Part shown: in pieces, positions 37,262 through 45,874 of the stretch
Position numbering within the stretch: the stretch's first letter is position 1
Layout: each line of letters starts with the position of its first letter
Source: Streptomyces nigra
GTDB taxonomy: Bacteria > Actinomycetota > Actinomycetes > Streptomycetales > Streptomycetaceae
DNA length: 64,000 nucleotides
Reading direction: 5' to 3'
Assembly (NCBI RefSeq): GCF_003074055.1
Contig: NZ_CP029043.1
Coordinates: 2,844,501-2,908,500, forward strand
The notes under the pieces: model-generated
What the model saw: the letters and a program-made list of their open reading frames with translations, nothing else
Database searches by the model: none
Told to the model about the DNA's origin: nothing
Translations under genes and position numbers: made by a program

Positions 37262-38746
37262 ATGTCGACCCAAGAGTCGCTGCGCCTTCCCCACTCCACC
37301 GACGCGTCGGCCCCGCCGAAGCGCCCGGGCCTCATCCTGGCGTTCCTCTGCCTGGCCGGGTTCATGACCTTCCTCGACGTGTCGATCGTCAACGTGGCCC
37401 TGCCGACGATCGAGGACGAACTGCACATCTCCCAGACGTCGTTGCAGTACATCGTCACCACCTACGGCATGCTGCTCGGCGGTTTCCTGCTGCTGACCGG
37501 CCGGCTCGCCGACGCCTTCGGCCGCCGCCGGATGCTCCAGACCGGCCTGCTGCTGTTCGCCGCGTCCTCGCTGCTCGCCGGGTTCGGGCAGAACGCGGCC
37601 ATGCTGATCGTGGCGCGCGGCGCCCAGGGCCTCGGCGCCGCGTTCATCGCGACCGCCGCGCTGTCCCTGCTCGCCAACAACTTCGAGGAGGGCGCGGAGC
37701 GCAACAAGGCGCTCGGTGCCTGGGGAGCGCTCAGCGGTATCGCCGCCGTCGCCGGCGTCACCCTCGGCGGTCTGCTGACGGACGGCCCGGGCTGGCGCTG
37801 GATCTTCTTCATCAACGTGCCGATCGGCCTCGTCCTCGCCCTGCTCGCCCCGAGGGTCGTCGCCGAGAGCCGGGCCGCCGAGCGCAGCAGCTCCTTCGAC
37901 GTCGCCGGCGCCGTCACCCTGACCGCCGGTCTGGTGCTGCTCATCTTCAGCCTGGGCCAGACCGTCGACGACTCCGACGTCCCGATGGCCCGTGTCTACG
38001 GCGGCTTCGCCCTCTCCGCGGTCCTGCTCATCACGTTCCTGCTGATCGAGCGCCGCGCCCAGGCGCCGCTGATCCCGCTCGGCATCTTCAAGCGCAAGTC
38101 GCTGCGCGCCTCCAACGTCGTCGCGGTCCTGCTGCTCGGTACCTGCGTCACCCTGTTCTTCTTCGCCAGCCTGTTCATGCAGCAGGTCCTGAACTGGTCG
38201 GCGCTGAAGACCGGTCTGGCCTACGTCCCGCTCGCCGTGATCGTCGCGGTCGGCGCGGGCATCGCCTCCCAGCTGGTCACGAAGGTCGCCCCCAAGCCGG
38301 TGCTGATGGTCGGTCTGACGCTGACCAGCGTGGGCATGTTCCTCCTGTGGCGGGCCCCGTCCGACGCCTCCTACGTGGTCGACCTGCTGCCCGCCTTCCT
38401 GATCTCCGGCCTGGGCCTCGGCCTGTCGTTCGTGCCGGTGCAGGTGGCCGCGTTCACGGGCACCGAGGAGGACGAGTCCGGACTGTCCGCCGGTCTCATC
38501 AACACCGCGCAGGAGGTCGGCGGCGCCCTCGGCCTCGCCGTGGCCGCCACCTACGCCTTCCGCCAGGTCGAGCAGCTGACCGAGTGGGCGGACGGGGTGC
38601 CCGAGCGGGTGATCCAGGCGCGCACCGAGGTCTTCCACGACGCCTTCCTCGCCGGTGCCTGCTTCGCCGCGGCCGGCCTGGTCCTCACGCTGCTCCTGCT
38701 GCCCTTCACCCGGGCCGCGGACCAGCCGGCCGCCCCCCACGCCTGA
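37262..38746 (+). CDS. DHA2-type MFS drug exporter
   Basis: 494 residues with about 14 hydrophobic segments. FLDVSIVNVALPTIEDELHISQTSLQYIVTTYGM and GRLADAFGRRRM are typical DHA2 motifs (EmrB/QacA group). Likely self-resistance by efflux of the aromatic product. Start ATG 37262 after CTAGGAG. Its promoter carries the HxlR operator, so induction by product or intermediate via HxlR is plausible. Confidence 0.92.
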   Translation: MSTQESLRLPHSTDASAPPKRPGLILAFLCLAGFMTFLDVSIVNVALPTIEDELHISQTSLQYIVTTYGMLLGGFLLLTGRLADAFGRRRMLQTGLLLFAASSLLAGFGQNAAMLIVARGAQGLGAAFIATAALSLLANNFEEGAERNKALGAWGALSGIAAVAGVTLGGLLTDGPGWRWIFFINVPIGLVLALLAPRVVAESRAAERSSSFDVAGAVTLTAGLVLLIFSLGQTVDDSDVPMARVYGGFALSAVLLITFLLIERRAQAPLIPLGIFKRKSLRASNVVAVLLLGTCVTLFFFASLFMQQVLNWSALKTGLAYVPLAVIVAVGAGIASQLVTKVAPKPVLMVGLTLTSVGMFLLWRAPSDASYVVDLLPAFLISGLGLGLSFVPVQVAAFTGTEEDESGLSAGLINTAQEVGGALGLAVAATYAFRQVEQLTEWADGVPERVIQARTEVFHDAFLAGACFAAAGLVLTLLLLPFTRAADQPAAPHA

Positions 38747-38762
38747 GAACGGAAGCCCAGCC

Positions 38763-39158
38763 ATGCCGACGTCACCGCGTCTGTCCTCCGCGGCCGAGGA
38801 CTTCCTCGCCGAGAACCAGCTGTGCACCTTCACCACGCTCCGCCCCGACGGCTCGCCCCATGTGACGCCCGTGCGCTTCACCTGGGACGGTGAGGCGGGA
38901 CTGGCCCGGGTGATGACCGCGGTGACCCGGCGCAAGGCCCGCAACGTGCTGGCAGCGCCCGGCGGCCGGGTCTCCCTGTGCCAGACGGCCGGGCCCCGCT
39001 GGATCACCCTGGAGGGCACGGCCACCGTGCACGACGACCCGGCCCGGGTCCAGGAGGGTGTCCGGCGGTACGCCAAGCGGTACTGGTCGTCGCCGCCGGA
39101 GCCGCCGGGCCTGGTCGTGATCGAGATCGACGTGGACCGGGTGCTGGGCCTGCTGTGA
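38763..39158 (+). CDS. PNPOx-fold (F420- or FMN-dependent) oxidoreductase
   Basis: 131 residues of the pyridoxamine-phosphate-oxidase-like split-barrel family (TIGR03618/Rv1155-like): LCTFTTLRPDGSPHVTPVRFTWDG and RKARNVLAAPGGRVSL, with WITLEGTATVHDD. Many actinobacterial relatives bind F420. Role in the pathway unknown; perhaps a redox step or quinone detoxification, since it lies 16 bases downstream of the exporter in the HxlR-controlled operon. Confidence 0.8.
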   Translation: MPTSPRLSSAAEDFLAENQLCTFTTLRPDGSPHVTPVRFTWDGEAGLARVMTAVTRRKARNVLAAPGGRVSLCQTAGPRWITLEGTATVHDDPARVQEGVRRYAKRYWSSPPEPPGLVVIEIDVDRVLGLL

Positions 39159-39174
39159 GCGGGCCGCACACCAG

Positions 39175-39211
39175 CCGAGGGCGCCGGGCGCGAAACCGCC
39201 GGCGCCCTCGG
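39175..39211 (+). terminator. Terminator after the exporter operon
   Basis: A perfect 13-bp stem (CCGAGGGCGCCGG) with an 11-base loop lies 16 bases past the stop at 39158. It separates the HxlR-controlled operon from the oxygenase operon. Confidence 0.8.
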
Positions 39212-39224
39212 CGCATTTCCACCG

Positions 39225-39271
39225 CCTGACCCTGCTGAAGAAGCTCTGACGAAACTTGTCAGAGACCTGAC
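39225..39271 (-). promoter_or_regulatory. Triple GTCAG direct repeat, 20/21-bp period
   Basis: On the minus strand GTCAGGTC, GTCAGAGC and GTCAGGCG start at 39271, 39250 and 39230, in front of the oxygenase-halogenase operon. Spacing 21 and 20 bases. It mirrors the array at 34269. Confidence 0.55.
39244..39264. promoter_or_regulatory. Perfect inverted repeat CTCTGAC-N7-GTCAGAG
   Basis: A 7-bp perfect inverted repeat around GAAACTT, overlapping the GTCAG array about 75 bases before the oxygenase ATG. It may be a dimer site in its own right. Confidence 0.45.
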
Positions 39272-39337
39272 TTTACGGCCGTTCAGCTTCCCCGGCTCCC
39301 CCGGAATACTGGTGAAAAATCCACTGGGAGAGGAAAC

Positions 39338-40810
39338 ATGAACCGTTTTCATGCCGACGTCATTGTCGCCGGGGCCGGCCCGTCCGGACTCATGCTCGCC
39401 GGTGAACTCCGCCTGGCCGGGCATGAGGTACTGGTGCTCGACCGGCTGGCCGCGCCCATGCAGCAGTCCCGTGCCCTCGGATTTTCCGCGCGCACCATCG
39501 AGGAGTTCGGGCAGCGCGGACTTCTCGAAGAATTCGGCGAACTCGAGACGATACCTTTCGGCCATTTCGGCGGACTGCCCATCGACTATCGAATCGTCGA
39601 GGGCGGCAATTTCGGTGTCCGGGGAGTTCCGCAGTCGAAGACCGAGGCGATCCTGCACACCTGGGCCACCGGCCTGGGCGCCGAGGTCCGCCGCGGGCGC
39701 GAGGTCGTCGGCATGACGCAGGACGACGACGGCGTCACCGTCGAGGTCACGGGCCCGGACGGCACCGAGACGCTGCGCGCCGCCTATCTGGTCGGCTGTG
39801 ACGGCGCCCGTTCCACCGTGCGGCGCCTGGCCGGCATCGACTTCCCCGGCACCAGCGCCACCATCGAGATGCTGATGGCCGACGTCGCCACCAACGAGCT
39901 GCGCATCCGTCCGACCGGCGAGGTCGGCGAGTCCGGCATGGTCGTGGTGCTGCCCCTCGGCCCGAAGGCCACCCGTGTGGTCGTCTTCGAGCGCGGCGCC
40001 GGGGTCCGCCCGACGACGGAACCGCCCACCTTCCCCGAGGTCGCCGCCGCCTTCCAGCGCGTCACCGGCGAGGACATCACCGGCCACCGGCCGCTGTGGA
40101 CCAGCTACTTCACCGACGCCAGCCGGCACGCCGCCGAGTACCGCGAGGGCCGGGTCTTCCTGGCCGGCGACGCCGCCCACATCCACCTCCCGATCGGCGC
40201 GCAGGGCATCAGCGCCGGCGTCGGCGACGTGGTGAACCTCGGCTGGAAGCTCGCCGCGGCGCTCAAGGGCCACGCCCCCGAGGGCCTGCTGGACACCTAC
40301 CACTCCGAGCGCCACCCGGTCGGCGGCCGGATCGTCGCCAACACCCTGGTGCAGCGCTCCCTCTACCTCGGCGGCCCCGAGATGCAGCCGCTGCGCGAGC
40401 TGTTCGGCGAGCTCGTCGGCATCGAGGCGGTCCGCAGGCACCTGGTCGGCCTGGTCACCGGCCTGGACATCGCCTACGACATGGGCGAGGGCGGCCACCC
40501 GCTGCTCGGCCGCCGGCTGCCCGACCAGGACCTGCTGGTCGGCGACGAGAAGACCACCACGTACGCGCTGCTCACGCGTGGCCGTCCGCTGCTGCTGAAC
40601 CTGCGCGGCGGCGAGGCGCTGACCGCGGCCGCCGCCGGCTGGGCCGACCGCGTGGACGTCGTCGCCGCCTCCCGGCCCGACCCCGAGGCGCCCTCCGCCG
40701 ACCTGCTGGTGCGGCCCGACGGCTACATCGCCTGGGTGGGGACGGACGGCACCGCCGACGGTCTGGCCACCGCCCTGCAGCGCTGGTTCGGCGCCCCCGC
40801 CGCCGGCTGA
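39338..40810 (+). CDS. FAD-dependent aromatic polyketide monooxygenase (third copy)
   Basis: 490 residues, the same class A family as 17351 and 18929: VAGAGPSGLMLAGELRLAG near residue 10, YLVGCDGARSTVRR, and FLAGDAAHIHLPIGAQGISAGVGDVVNLGWKLA. The NFGVRGVPQSKTEAILHTWATGLGAEVRRG stretch is close to RdmE/PgaE-type hydroxylases. ATG 39338 has GGGAGAGGAAAC before it. It starts a separate rightward operon with the halogenase and the BBE oxidase. Closer to 17351 than to 18929 by eye (both have HFGxRGVPQS). Probably hydroxylates the finished ring system before halogenation. Confidence 0.9.
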   Translation: MNRFHADVIVAGAGPSGLMLAGELRLAGHEVLVLDRLAAPMQQSRALGFSARTIEEFGQRGLLEEFGELETIPFGHFGGLPIDYRIVEGGNFGVRGVPQSKTEAILHTWATGLGAEVRRGREVVGMTQDDDGVTVEVTGPDGTETLRAAYLVGCDGARSTVRRLAGIDFPGTSATIEMLMADVATNELRIRPTGEVGESGMVVVLPLGPKATRVVVFERGAGVRPTTEPPTFPEVAAAFQRVTGEDITGHRPLWTSYFTDASRHAAEYREGRVFLAGDAAHIHLPIGAQGISAGVGDVVNLGWKLAAALKGHAPEGLLDTYHSERHPVGGRIVANTLVQRSLYLGGPEMQPLRELFGELVGIEAVRRHLVGLVTGLDIAYDMGEGGHPLLGRRLPDQDLLVGDEKTTTYALLTRGRPLLLNLRGGEALTAAAAGWADRVDVVAASRPDPEAPSADLLVRPDGYIAWVGTDGTADGLATALQRWFGAPAAG

Positions 40811-40840
40811 GCCCCCGCCCGTCAGAAGAGGAGTCCCGAG

Positions 40841-42544
40841 TTGACCGGCAAGGCCGAGACGCAGAAGACACCACCGCAGCCCGGCGAGTGGACCGAGTGC
40901 GACGTCATCATCCTGGGCGCCGGGATCGGCGGATCGATCACCGGCGCGATCCTGGCCCGGCAGGGCGCCGACGTGGTGCTCGTCGACGCCGGCCAGCACC
41001 CGCGGTTCGCGGTCGGCGAGTCGCAGAACCCGCAGCTCGTGGAGTGGCTGCACATCCTCGCCGTGCGCTACGACGTGCCCGAGCTCAAGCACCTGCTCGA
41101 CATCAAGGCCGTCACCAAGCACATCGGCGCCCACCACGGCAGGAAGCAGAGCTTCGGTTTCGTGCGGCACGTCCCGGACCGGGAGCCGGACCCGCGCGAG
41201 GCGACGATGTTCGTCATCCCGAAGATGCTCACCGAGGCGTCGCACATGTTCCGCCAGGACACCGACACCTACTACTTCAACGTCGCCGCCAAGTACGGCT
41301 GCACGCTGCGCCAGAACTGGCGCGCCACCGACCTGGACTTCGACGACGAGGGCGTCACGGTCACCGGCCAGAACGGCGAGGTCTTCCGCGCGAAGTACCT
41401 GATCGACGCCAGCGGCTTCCGCTCCCCGCTCGCCCAGAAGTTCGACCTGCGCGACAAGCCGACGCGGATCCGGCACCACGCCCGCTCCATGTTCACGCAC
41501 TACGTCGGCATCAAGCCCTACGACGACGTGTGCGGCTACCCCGAAGCCCTGCGCCCGCCCGCCGAGTCCCCCTTCCACGGCGGCACCCTGCACCATCTGA
41601 TCGAGCGCGGCTGGTTCTGGATCATCCCGTTCGACAACTACAAGGACTCCCGCAACCCGGTGTGCAGCGTCGGGCTGACCTTCGACGAGCGGCTGTACCC
41701 GCAGCCCAAGGACAAGACGCCGGACGAGGAGTTCCAGCACTACCTCGACATGTACCCGGCGGTGAAGCGGCAGTTCGAGGGTGCGCGCCGGGTGCGCGAG
41801 TGGATCTCCACACCGGACCGCATCCAGTACTCCTCGAAGCGGACCGTGGGCGACCGTTGGTGCCTGATGTCGCACGCCGCCGGCTTCGTGGACCCGCTGT
41901 ACTCGCGCGGTCTGTCCAACACCTTCGAGGTGGTGGACGCGCTCTGCTACCGCGTCCTGGACGCGCTGCGCGACGGCGACTTCTCCGCCGAGCGCTTCGC
42001 GTACGTGGAGCGTCTGGAGCAGGGGCTGCTGACGTACAACGACATGATCGTCGACAGCTCGTACATCGCGTTCTCCCACTTCCGGCTCTGGAACGCGGTC
42101 TTCCGGGTCTGGGCCTGCTTCACCACGCCCGCGACCATGCGGCAGATCCAGGCCCGTCAGGAGTACGAACTCACGGGCGACGACCGGCACTTCCGGAACA
42201 TGGAGAAGGCGCCCTACCCGGGTCTGTGGTGGCCGGACAGCCACGCCTTCAAGCACCTGCTGGACGTCACCCACGAGACCTGCATGAAGTACGAGGCCGG
42301 CGAGATCGACGGCGACAAGGCCGCCGACATCGTCTTCCAGGCCATCAACGACTGCGAGTCGGTCAACACGCCGTTCGGCTGGAAGGACGGCGAGGACCAC
42401 CGCTTCTACCGGGCCACCACCCCCACGATGATCAAGTTCATGTGGTGGGCCAGCACCAACGGCCCCAAGGAGATGCGCGACCTGGGCCGCTCGATGCTCA
42501 AGGGCGTCGCGAAGTCCGCCCTGCGCGGCAAGAAGGTCTCCTGA
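40841..42544 (+). CDS. Flavin-dependent halogenase, CtcP-like
   Basis: 567 residues from a TTG start at 40841 with AGAAGAGGAG before it; no ATG or GTG start is better. The FAD motif is LGAGIGGSITG (residues ~25-35), and the halogenase signature WFWIIP at 258-263 fits WxWxIP. Lys102 in HHGRKQSFGF is the likely catalytic Lys. Much of the chain resembles, from memory, CtcP of chlortetracycline (FRQDTD, YLIDASGFRSPLA, RWCLMSHAAGFVDPLYSRGLSNT). After PRFAVGES it reads Gln62 where CtcP has Thr. It probably chlorinates a phenolic ring, using FADH2 from the reductase at 36131. A changed or lost halogenase activity is possible. Confidence 0.85.
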   Translation: MTGKAETQKTPPQPGEWTECDVIILGAGIGGSITGAILARQGADVVLVDAGQHPRFAVGESQNPQLVEWLHILAVRYDVPELKHLLDIKAVTKHIGAHHGRKQSFGFVRHVPDREPDPREATMFVIPKMLTEASHMFRQDTDTYYFNVAAKYGCTLRQNWRATDLDFDDEGVTVTGQNGEVFRAKYLIDASGFRSPLAQKFDLRDKPTRIRHHARSMFTHYVGIKPYDDVCGYPEALRPPAESPFHGGTLHHLIERGWFWIIPFDNYKDSRNPVCSVGLTFDERLYPQPKDKTPDEEFQHYLDMYPAVKRQFEGARRVREWISTPDRIQYSSKRTVGDRWCLMSHAAGFVDPLYSRGLSNTFEVVDALCYRVLDALRDGDFSAERFAYVERLEQGLLTYNDMIVDSSYIAFSHFRLWNAVFRVWACFTTPATMRQIQARQEYELTGDDRHFRNMEKAPYPGLWWPDSHAFKHLLDVTHETCMKYEAGEIDGDKAADIVFQAINDCESVNTPFGWKDGEDHRFYRATTPTMIKFMWWASTNGPKEMRDLGRSMLKGVAKSALRGKKVS

Positions 42545-42654
42545 CCGCCGCCCCCGATCCGGTCCGCACAGGGCGTGGCGTCACCCCCGAGCGCGAGGCC
42601 CTGTGCGGGCCGCTCCCCGACCGTCCGTCACCCGTATCGACTCTGGGACACCGT

Positions 42655-44172
42655 GTGATCAGTCGTAGAACCCTGCTCGGCGCCGGCTCCGCAGCCGCCG
42701 GTCTCGCTCTCGTACCCGCCGTTCCGGTGGCCGCCGAAGGCGGCGGTGTGCCGTACGCCCGGCTCGCGAGCCGCCTCTCGGGCCGGCTCGTGCTGCCCTC
42801 CGACCCCTACTACACCGTCGCCCGGCAGCTGGAGCTCGGGCAGTTCGACACGGTGAACCCGCAGGCCGTCGCCTACTGCCGCAGCGCGGCGGACGTCTCG
42901 GTCTGTGTGCGCTTCGCCCAGGACCACGGCGTGCGCACGGCCGTCCGCAGCGGCGGCCACAACTACGGCGGCTGGTCCACCACACCGGGCCTGATCATCG
43001 ACGTCTCCCAGCTCGACGCCGTGACCGTCAAGAGCCCTTCGTCGGTGGACATCGGACCGGGCGCGAAGAACGTCACCATCCTCAACGCGCTGGCCCCGCA
43101 CCATCTGGTGGTCAGCGAGGGCGGCTGCCCGACCGTGTGCGCGGGCGGCTTCCTCCAGGGCGGCGGCTTCGGCTTCCTGACCCGGCCGACCGGCATGGCC
43201 TGCGACGCGGTGACGGCCGCGCAGGTGGTGCTGGCCGACGGGCGGGTGGTGACCACCTCGGCGAAGCAGAACCCGGACCTGTTCTGGGCGATCCGCGGGG
43301 GCGGCGGCGGCAACTTCGGCGTCGTCACCCGCTTCACGGTGACCCCGCACACCGGCGACCAGATGGCGATCAGCAACCTGGTCTTCCCGTACGACCGGAT
43401 GGCCGACGTCCTCGACGGGGTGGCCCGCTGGCTGGTGGACGCCCCGCACTCGATCGGCGGCGGCGCCTACGTCGTGCAGCCCGACGCGGCCCCGGGCACG
43501 GTGCCGCAGGCCAACGTCTTCCTCGCCTCCCGCGGCACCCCGGCCGAACTGACCGCCGAGACCGCCCGGTTGCTCGCCCTGACCGGTCCGCCCGTGCAGC
43601 GCCAGGACGGCGTGATGACGTACCAGCAGCTCATGATGATGATCTTCGGCTGCGCCACGCTCACCGAGGACCAGTGCCAGCGCTCCGAGAAGACGCCCTC
43701 CGGCACACTGTCCCGGCCCGCCTACGGCCTGGAGCGCACACGGCTGGGCAGCACGCCGTACGCGGCGAGCGGCTGGGCGGACGTGATGACGGCGTTCGAC
43801 GCGGACCGCAGGGCCGGCCAGGCCCGCTACCTGGACTTCCACTTCTTCGGCGGCGCGGCCAACGAGCTGTCGCGCACGGCGACCGCGTATGTGCACCGCG
43901 ACTCGCTCTTCTCGGTCAACTACCGGGTCCTCATCAACGACCCGGCCCAGGTGACCGACGAGGCGAAGGCGGTCGCGAACACCTGGGTGGACCGGGGGTT
44001 CGCCACGATCGACCCGCTGTCGAACGGGGAGAGCTACCAGAACTGGATGGACCCGTCGCTGACCGACTGGAGACAGTCGTACTACGCGGAGAACTACCCG
44101 CGGCTGGCCCGGATCAAGAACACGTACGACCCGCACCGGTTCTTCCGCTTCCCGCAGTCCATAGGCGCCTGA
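42655..44172 (+). CDS. Tat-exported BBE-type FAD-linked oxidase
   Basis: About 505 residues from GTG 42655. The N-terminus is a twin-arginine signal (SRRTLLGAGSAAAGLALVPAVPVAAEG). The FAD domain has VRSGGHNYGGWS, whose His is the usual 8-alpha flavin link, and GGCPTVCAGGFLQGGGFGF, whose first Cys fits the second covalent link of bicovalent enzymes. The C-terminal motif YAENYPRLARIKNTYDPHRFFRFPQS is the berberine-bridge-enzyme end. Relatives (AknOx, GilR, Dbv29) oxidise the last hydroxyl of antibiotics, some outside the membrane. Here an extracellular final dehydrogenation is the best guess. Confidence 0.9.
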   Translation: MISRRTLLGAGSAAAGLALVPAVPVAAEGGGVPYARLASRLSGRLVLPSDPYYTVARQLELGQFDTVNPQAVAYCRSAADVSVCVRFAQDHGVRTAVRSGGHNYGGWSTTPGLIIDVSQLDAVTVKSPSSVDIGPGAKNVTILNALAPHHLVVSEGGCPTVCAGGFLQGGGFGFLTRPTGMACDAVTAAQVVLADGRVVTTSAKQNPDLFWAIRGGGGGNFGVVTRFTVTPHTGDQMAISNLVFPYDRMADVLDGVARWLVDAPHSIGGGAYVVQPDAAPGTVPQANVFLASRGTPAELTAETARLLALTGPPVQRQDGVMTYQQLMMMIFGCATLTEDQCQRSEKTPSGTLSRPAYGLERTRLGSTPYAASGWADVMTAFDADRRAGQARYLDFHFFGGAANELSRTATAYVHRDSLFSVNYRVLINDPAQVTDEAKAVANTWVDRGFATIDPLSNGESYQNWMDPSLTDWRQSYYAENYPRLARIKNTYDPHRFFRFPQSIGA

Positions 44173-44190
44173 GCGCCCGACGGCCGTCCG

Positions 44191-44226
44191 CCCCGCGGGT
44201 GCCCTCCCCTCCGGGCACCCGCGGGG
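44191..44226. terminator. Bidirectional terminator
   Basis: A perfect 14-bp stem (CCCCGCGGGTGCCC) with an eight-base loop lies between two convergent genes ending at 44172 and 44238. Confidence 0.85.
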
Positions 44227-44237
44227 ACCGGGCGGGG

Positions 44238-44843
44238 TCAGGGCCGGCGGCCGTACCAGCCGACGAGGCGGTCGATGGCGGGAGCGTCCTCGGGGACGTC
44301 CACGACGGGGCCGAACGGCACCTGGCCGCCGCGCGGTTCACGGGGCACCGCCCGGTGCATCACGGCCAGCGGCGCCGCCAGCACGGCGTCGTCCCAGGCG
44401 GGCGTCTGCCCGGTCGCCCTGGCCAGGTCCCAGGTGTGCAGCACGAACTCATTGGTGTAGATGACCGCGGCGGCGGCGCCGGGGACGGGCCCCCAGGGCA
44501 GCCCGATCTCCCGGCCCAGGACCGCCGGATCCGACCAGACCGACCGCAGCTCCTTCGTCCCGGCGGCCCAGGCCTCGGCCCAGGCACCGTCGGCGACGTC
44601 CTCGGCGAAGTGCGGGACGGCGAAGAACTGACCACCGGCGCCGATCACGGCGACACGGCGGAGCACGGAGACGAGGTGAAGGGACAGTTGGCGCACCGAG
44701 TAGTCCGGACAGGGCGTGGTGCCGTCGTAGTCCTCGGGCCGCACGGACGCGAGCACGTCACCGGCCAGGTCGACGGCCTTGAACAGACCGTCGCGGGGGT
44801 CGGCGAGCGGCGGGGTGGCGGAGGTGTTCACGGGATTCGTCAT
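44238..44843 (-). CDS. Mycothiol-dependent maleylpyruvate isomerase-like (DinB fold, TIGR03086) protein
   Basis: 201 residues. DPRDGLFKAVDLAGDVLASVRPEDYDGTTPCPDYSVRQLSLHLV has the TPCPDWxV-type motif of actinobacterial mycothiol-binding DinB proteins (here TPCPDYSV). The metal ligands are probably His56, His residues near 91, and ~145 in FVLHTWDLARATG. It may take part in thiol-dependent detoxification. Start ATG 44843, since the upstream frame runs antisense to the WYL gene. Divergent from that regulator by 64 bases, so probably its target. Confidence 0.8.
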   Translation of the reverse strand: MTNPVNTSATPPLADPRDGLFKAVDLAGDVLASVRPEDYDGTTPCPDYSVRQLSLHLVSVLRRVAVIGAGGQFFAVPHFAEDVADGAWAEAWAAGTKELRSVWSDPAVLGREIGLPWGPVPGAAAAVIYTNEFVLHTWDLARATGQTPAWDDAVLAAPLAVMHRAVPREPRGGQVPFGPVVDVPEDAPAIDRLVGWYGRRP

Positions 44844-44907
44844 GCCGTCGAGTCTTCCGGCGAAATGGGCCACCCTCCGGCCTCTTTTCCCGAAAGGGTG
44901 AGCGGCG

Positions 44908-45873
44908 ATGCGCGCTGACCGGCTGGTGGCGGCCCTGCTGTTCCTCCAGGCGCGCGGCCGGGTCACGGCGGCGGAGCTCGCCGCCGAGCTGGAGGTCTCC
45001 GAGCGGACCGCGCGCCGCGACCTGGAGGCGCTGACCGCGTCCGGTGTCCCCGTGTACGCGCAGCGCGGCCGGGGCGGCGGCTGGCGGCTGGTCGGCGGGG
45101 CGCGCACGGATCTGACCGGGCTGACCTCGCCCGAGGTGCGGGCGCTGTTCCTGGCGGCCGGATCGTCGGGCGCCTCCCCGGAACTGCGCGCGGCCTTACG
45201 GAAGCTGCTGCGCGCGGTGCCGGAGCCGCTGCGGCCGGACGCGGAGGCGGCGTCCCGCGCGCGGATCGTCGACGAGCTGGACTGGTCGGGCACGGCCGTG
45301 ACGGCGGCCGACCCGCATCTGGCCGAGCTGGAGCGGGCGGTGCTGGACGGCGTACGGGTCCGGCTCGGGTACGCCCGCCCCGGCGAGGAGCCGGCCGAGC
45401 GGACCGTGGATCCGCACGGCCTCGTCCACAAGGCGGGCCATTGGTATCTGGTCGCCGGCAGCGGGGACGGCCTGCGCTCCTACCGGCTGGGCCGGATCGC
45501 CTCGGTGGAGCCGACCGGGGAGCCGGTGCGGCGGCCCGCCGGTTTCGATCTGGCGGCGGCCTGGCGCTCACTGGCCGGGCGGCTGGAGGACCGGCTGCTC
45601 GCGGCGGCCGTGACGGCCCACGCCGACCCGGACGCCCTGCCCGTGCTGCAGCGGCTGTTCGGCGGGCGGCTGCGGATCGGGCGACTGCTCGGCGACGGCC
45701 GCCGGGAGATCGAGGCGGCCGGGCCGTCCCTGGAGGTGCTCGCGGCACAGCTGGCGGGGCTCGCCGACCGGGTGGAGGTGGTGGGGCCGCCCGCGGCCCG
45801 CGCCCATCTGGCCCGGCTGGGGCGCGCCCTGCGGGCCCGCTACGAGGAACGGGAGGACGCGACGACTCCCTAG
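44908..45873 (+). CDS. WYL-domain transcriptional regulator
   Basis: 321 residues: DeoR-like winged HTH (~1-60, LFLQARGRVTAAELAAELEVSERTARRDLEALTASGVPVYAQRGRGGGWRL), then a WYL domain with WYLVAGSGDGLRSYRLGRIASVEPTGEP and a C-terminal extension. Codon 97 is TTA (45196-45198), so translation should depend on bldA tRNA. Divergent from the mycothiol-type enzyme gene. The ligand is unknown. Just past its stop begins the second HxlR-type operator. Confidence 0.88.
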   Translation: MRADRLVAALLFLQARGRVTAAELAAELEVSERTARRDLEALTASGVPVYAQRGRGGGWRLVGGARTDLTGLTSPEVRALFLAAGSSGASPELRAALRKLLRAVPEPLRPDAEAASRARIVDELDWSGTAVTAADPHLAELERAVLDGVRVRLGYARPGEEPAERTVDPHGLVHKAGHWYLVAGSGDGLRSYRLGRIASVEPTGEPVRRPAGFDLAAAWRSLAGRLEDRLLAAAVTAHADPDALPVLQRLFGGRLRIGRLLGDGRREIEAAGPSLEVLAAQLAGLADRVEVVGPPAARAHLARLGRALRARYEEREDATTP

Positions 45874-45874
45874 T

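Noticed and set aside
37241-42400. A 1719-codon open frame on the minus strand
   Set aside because: It runs antisense to the MFS, PNPOx, oxygenase and halogenase genes, all with clear motifs. Such long antisense frames are normal in GC-rich DNA because GC3 bias removes stops.
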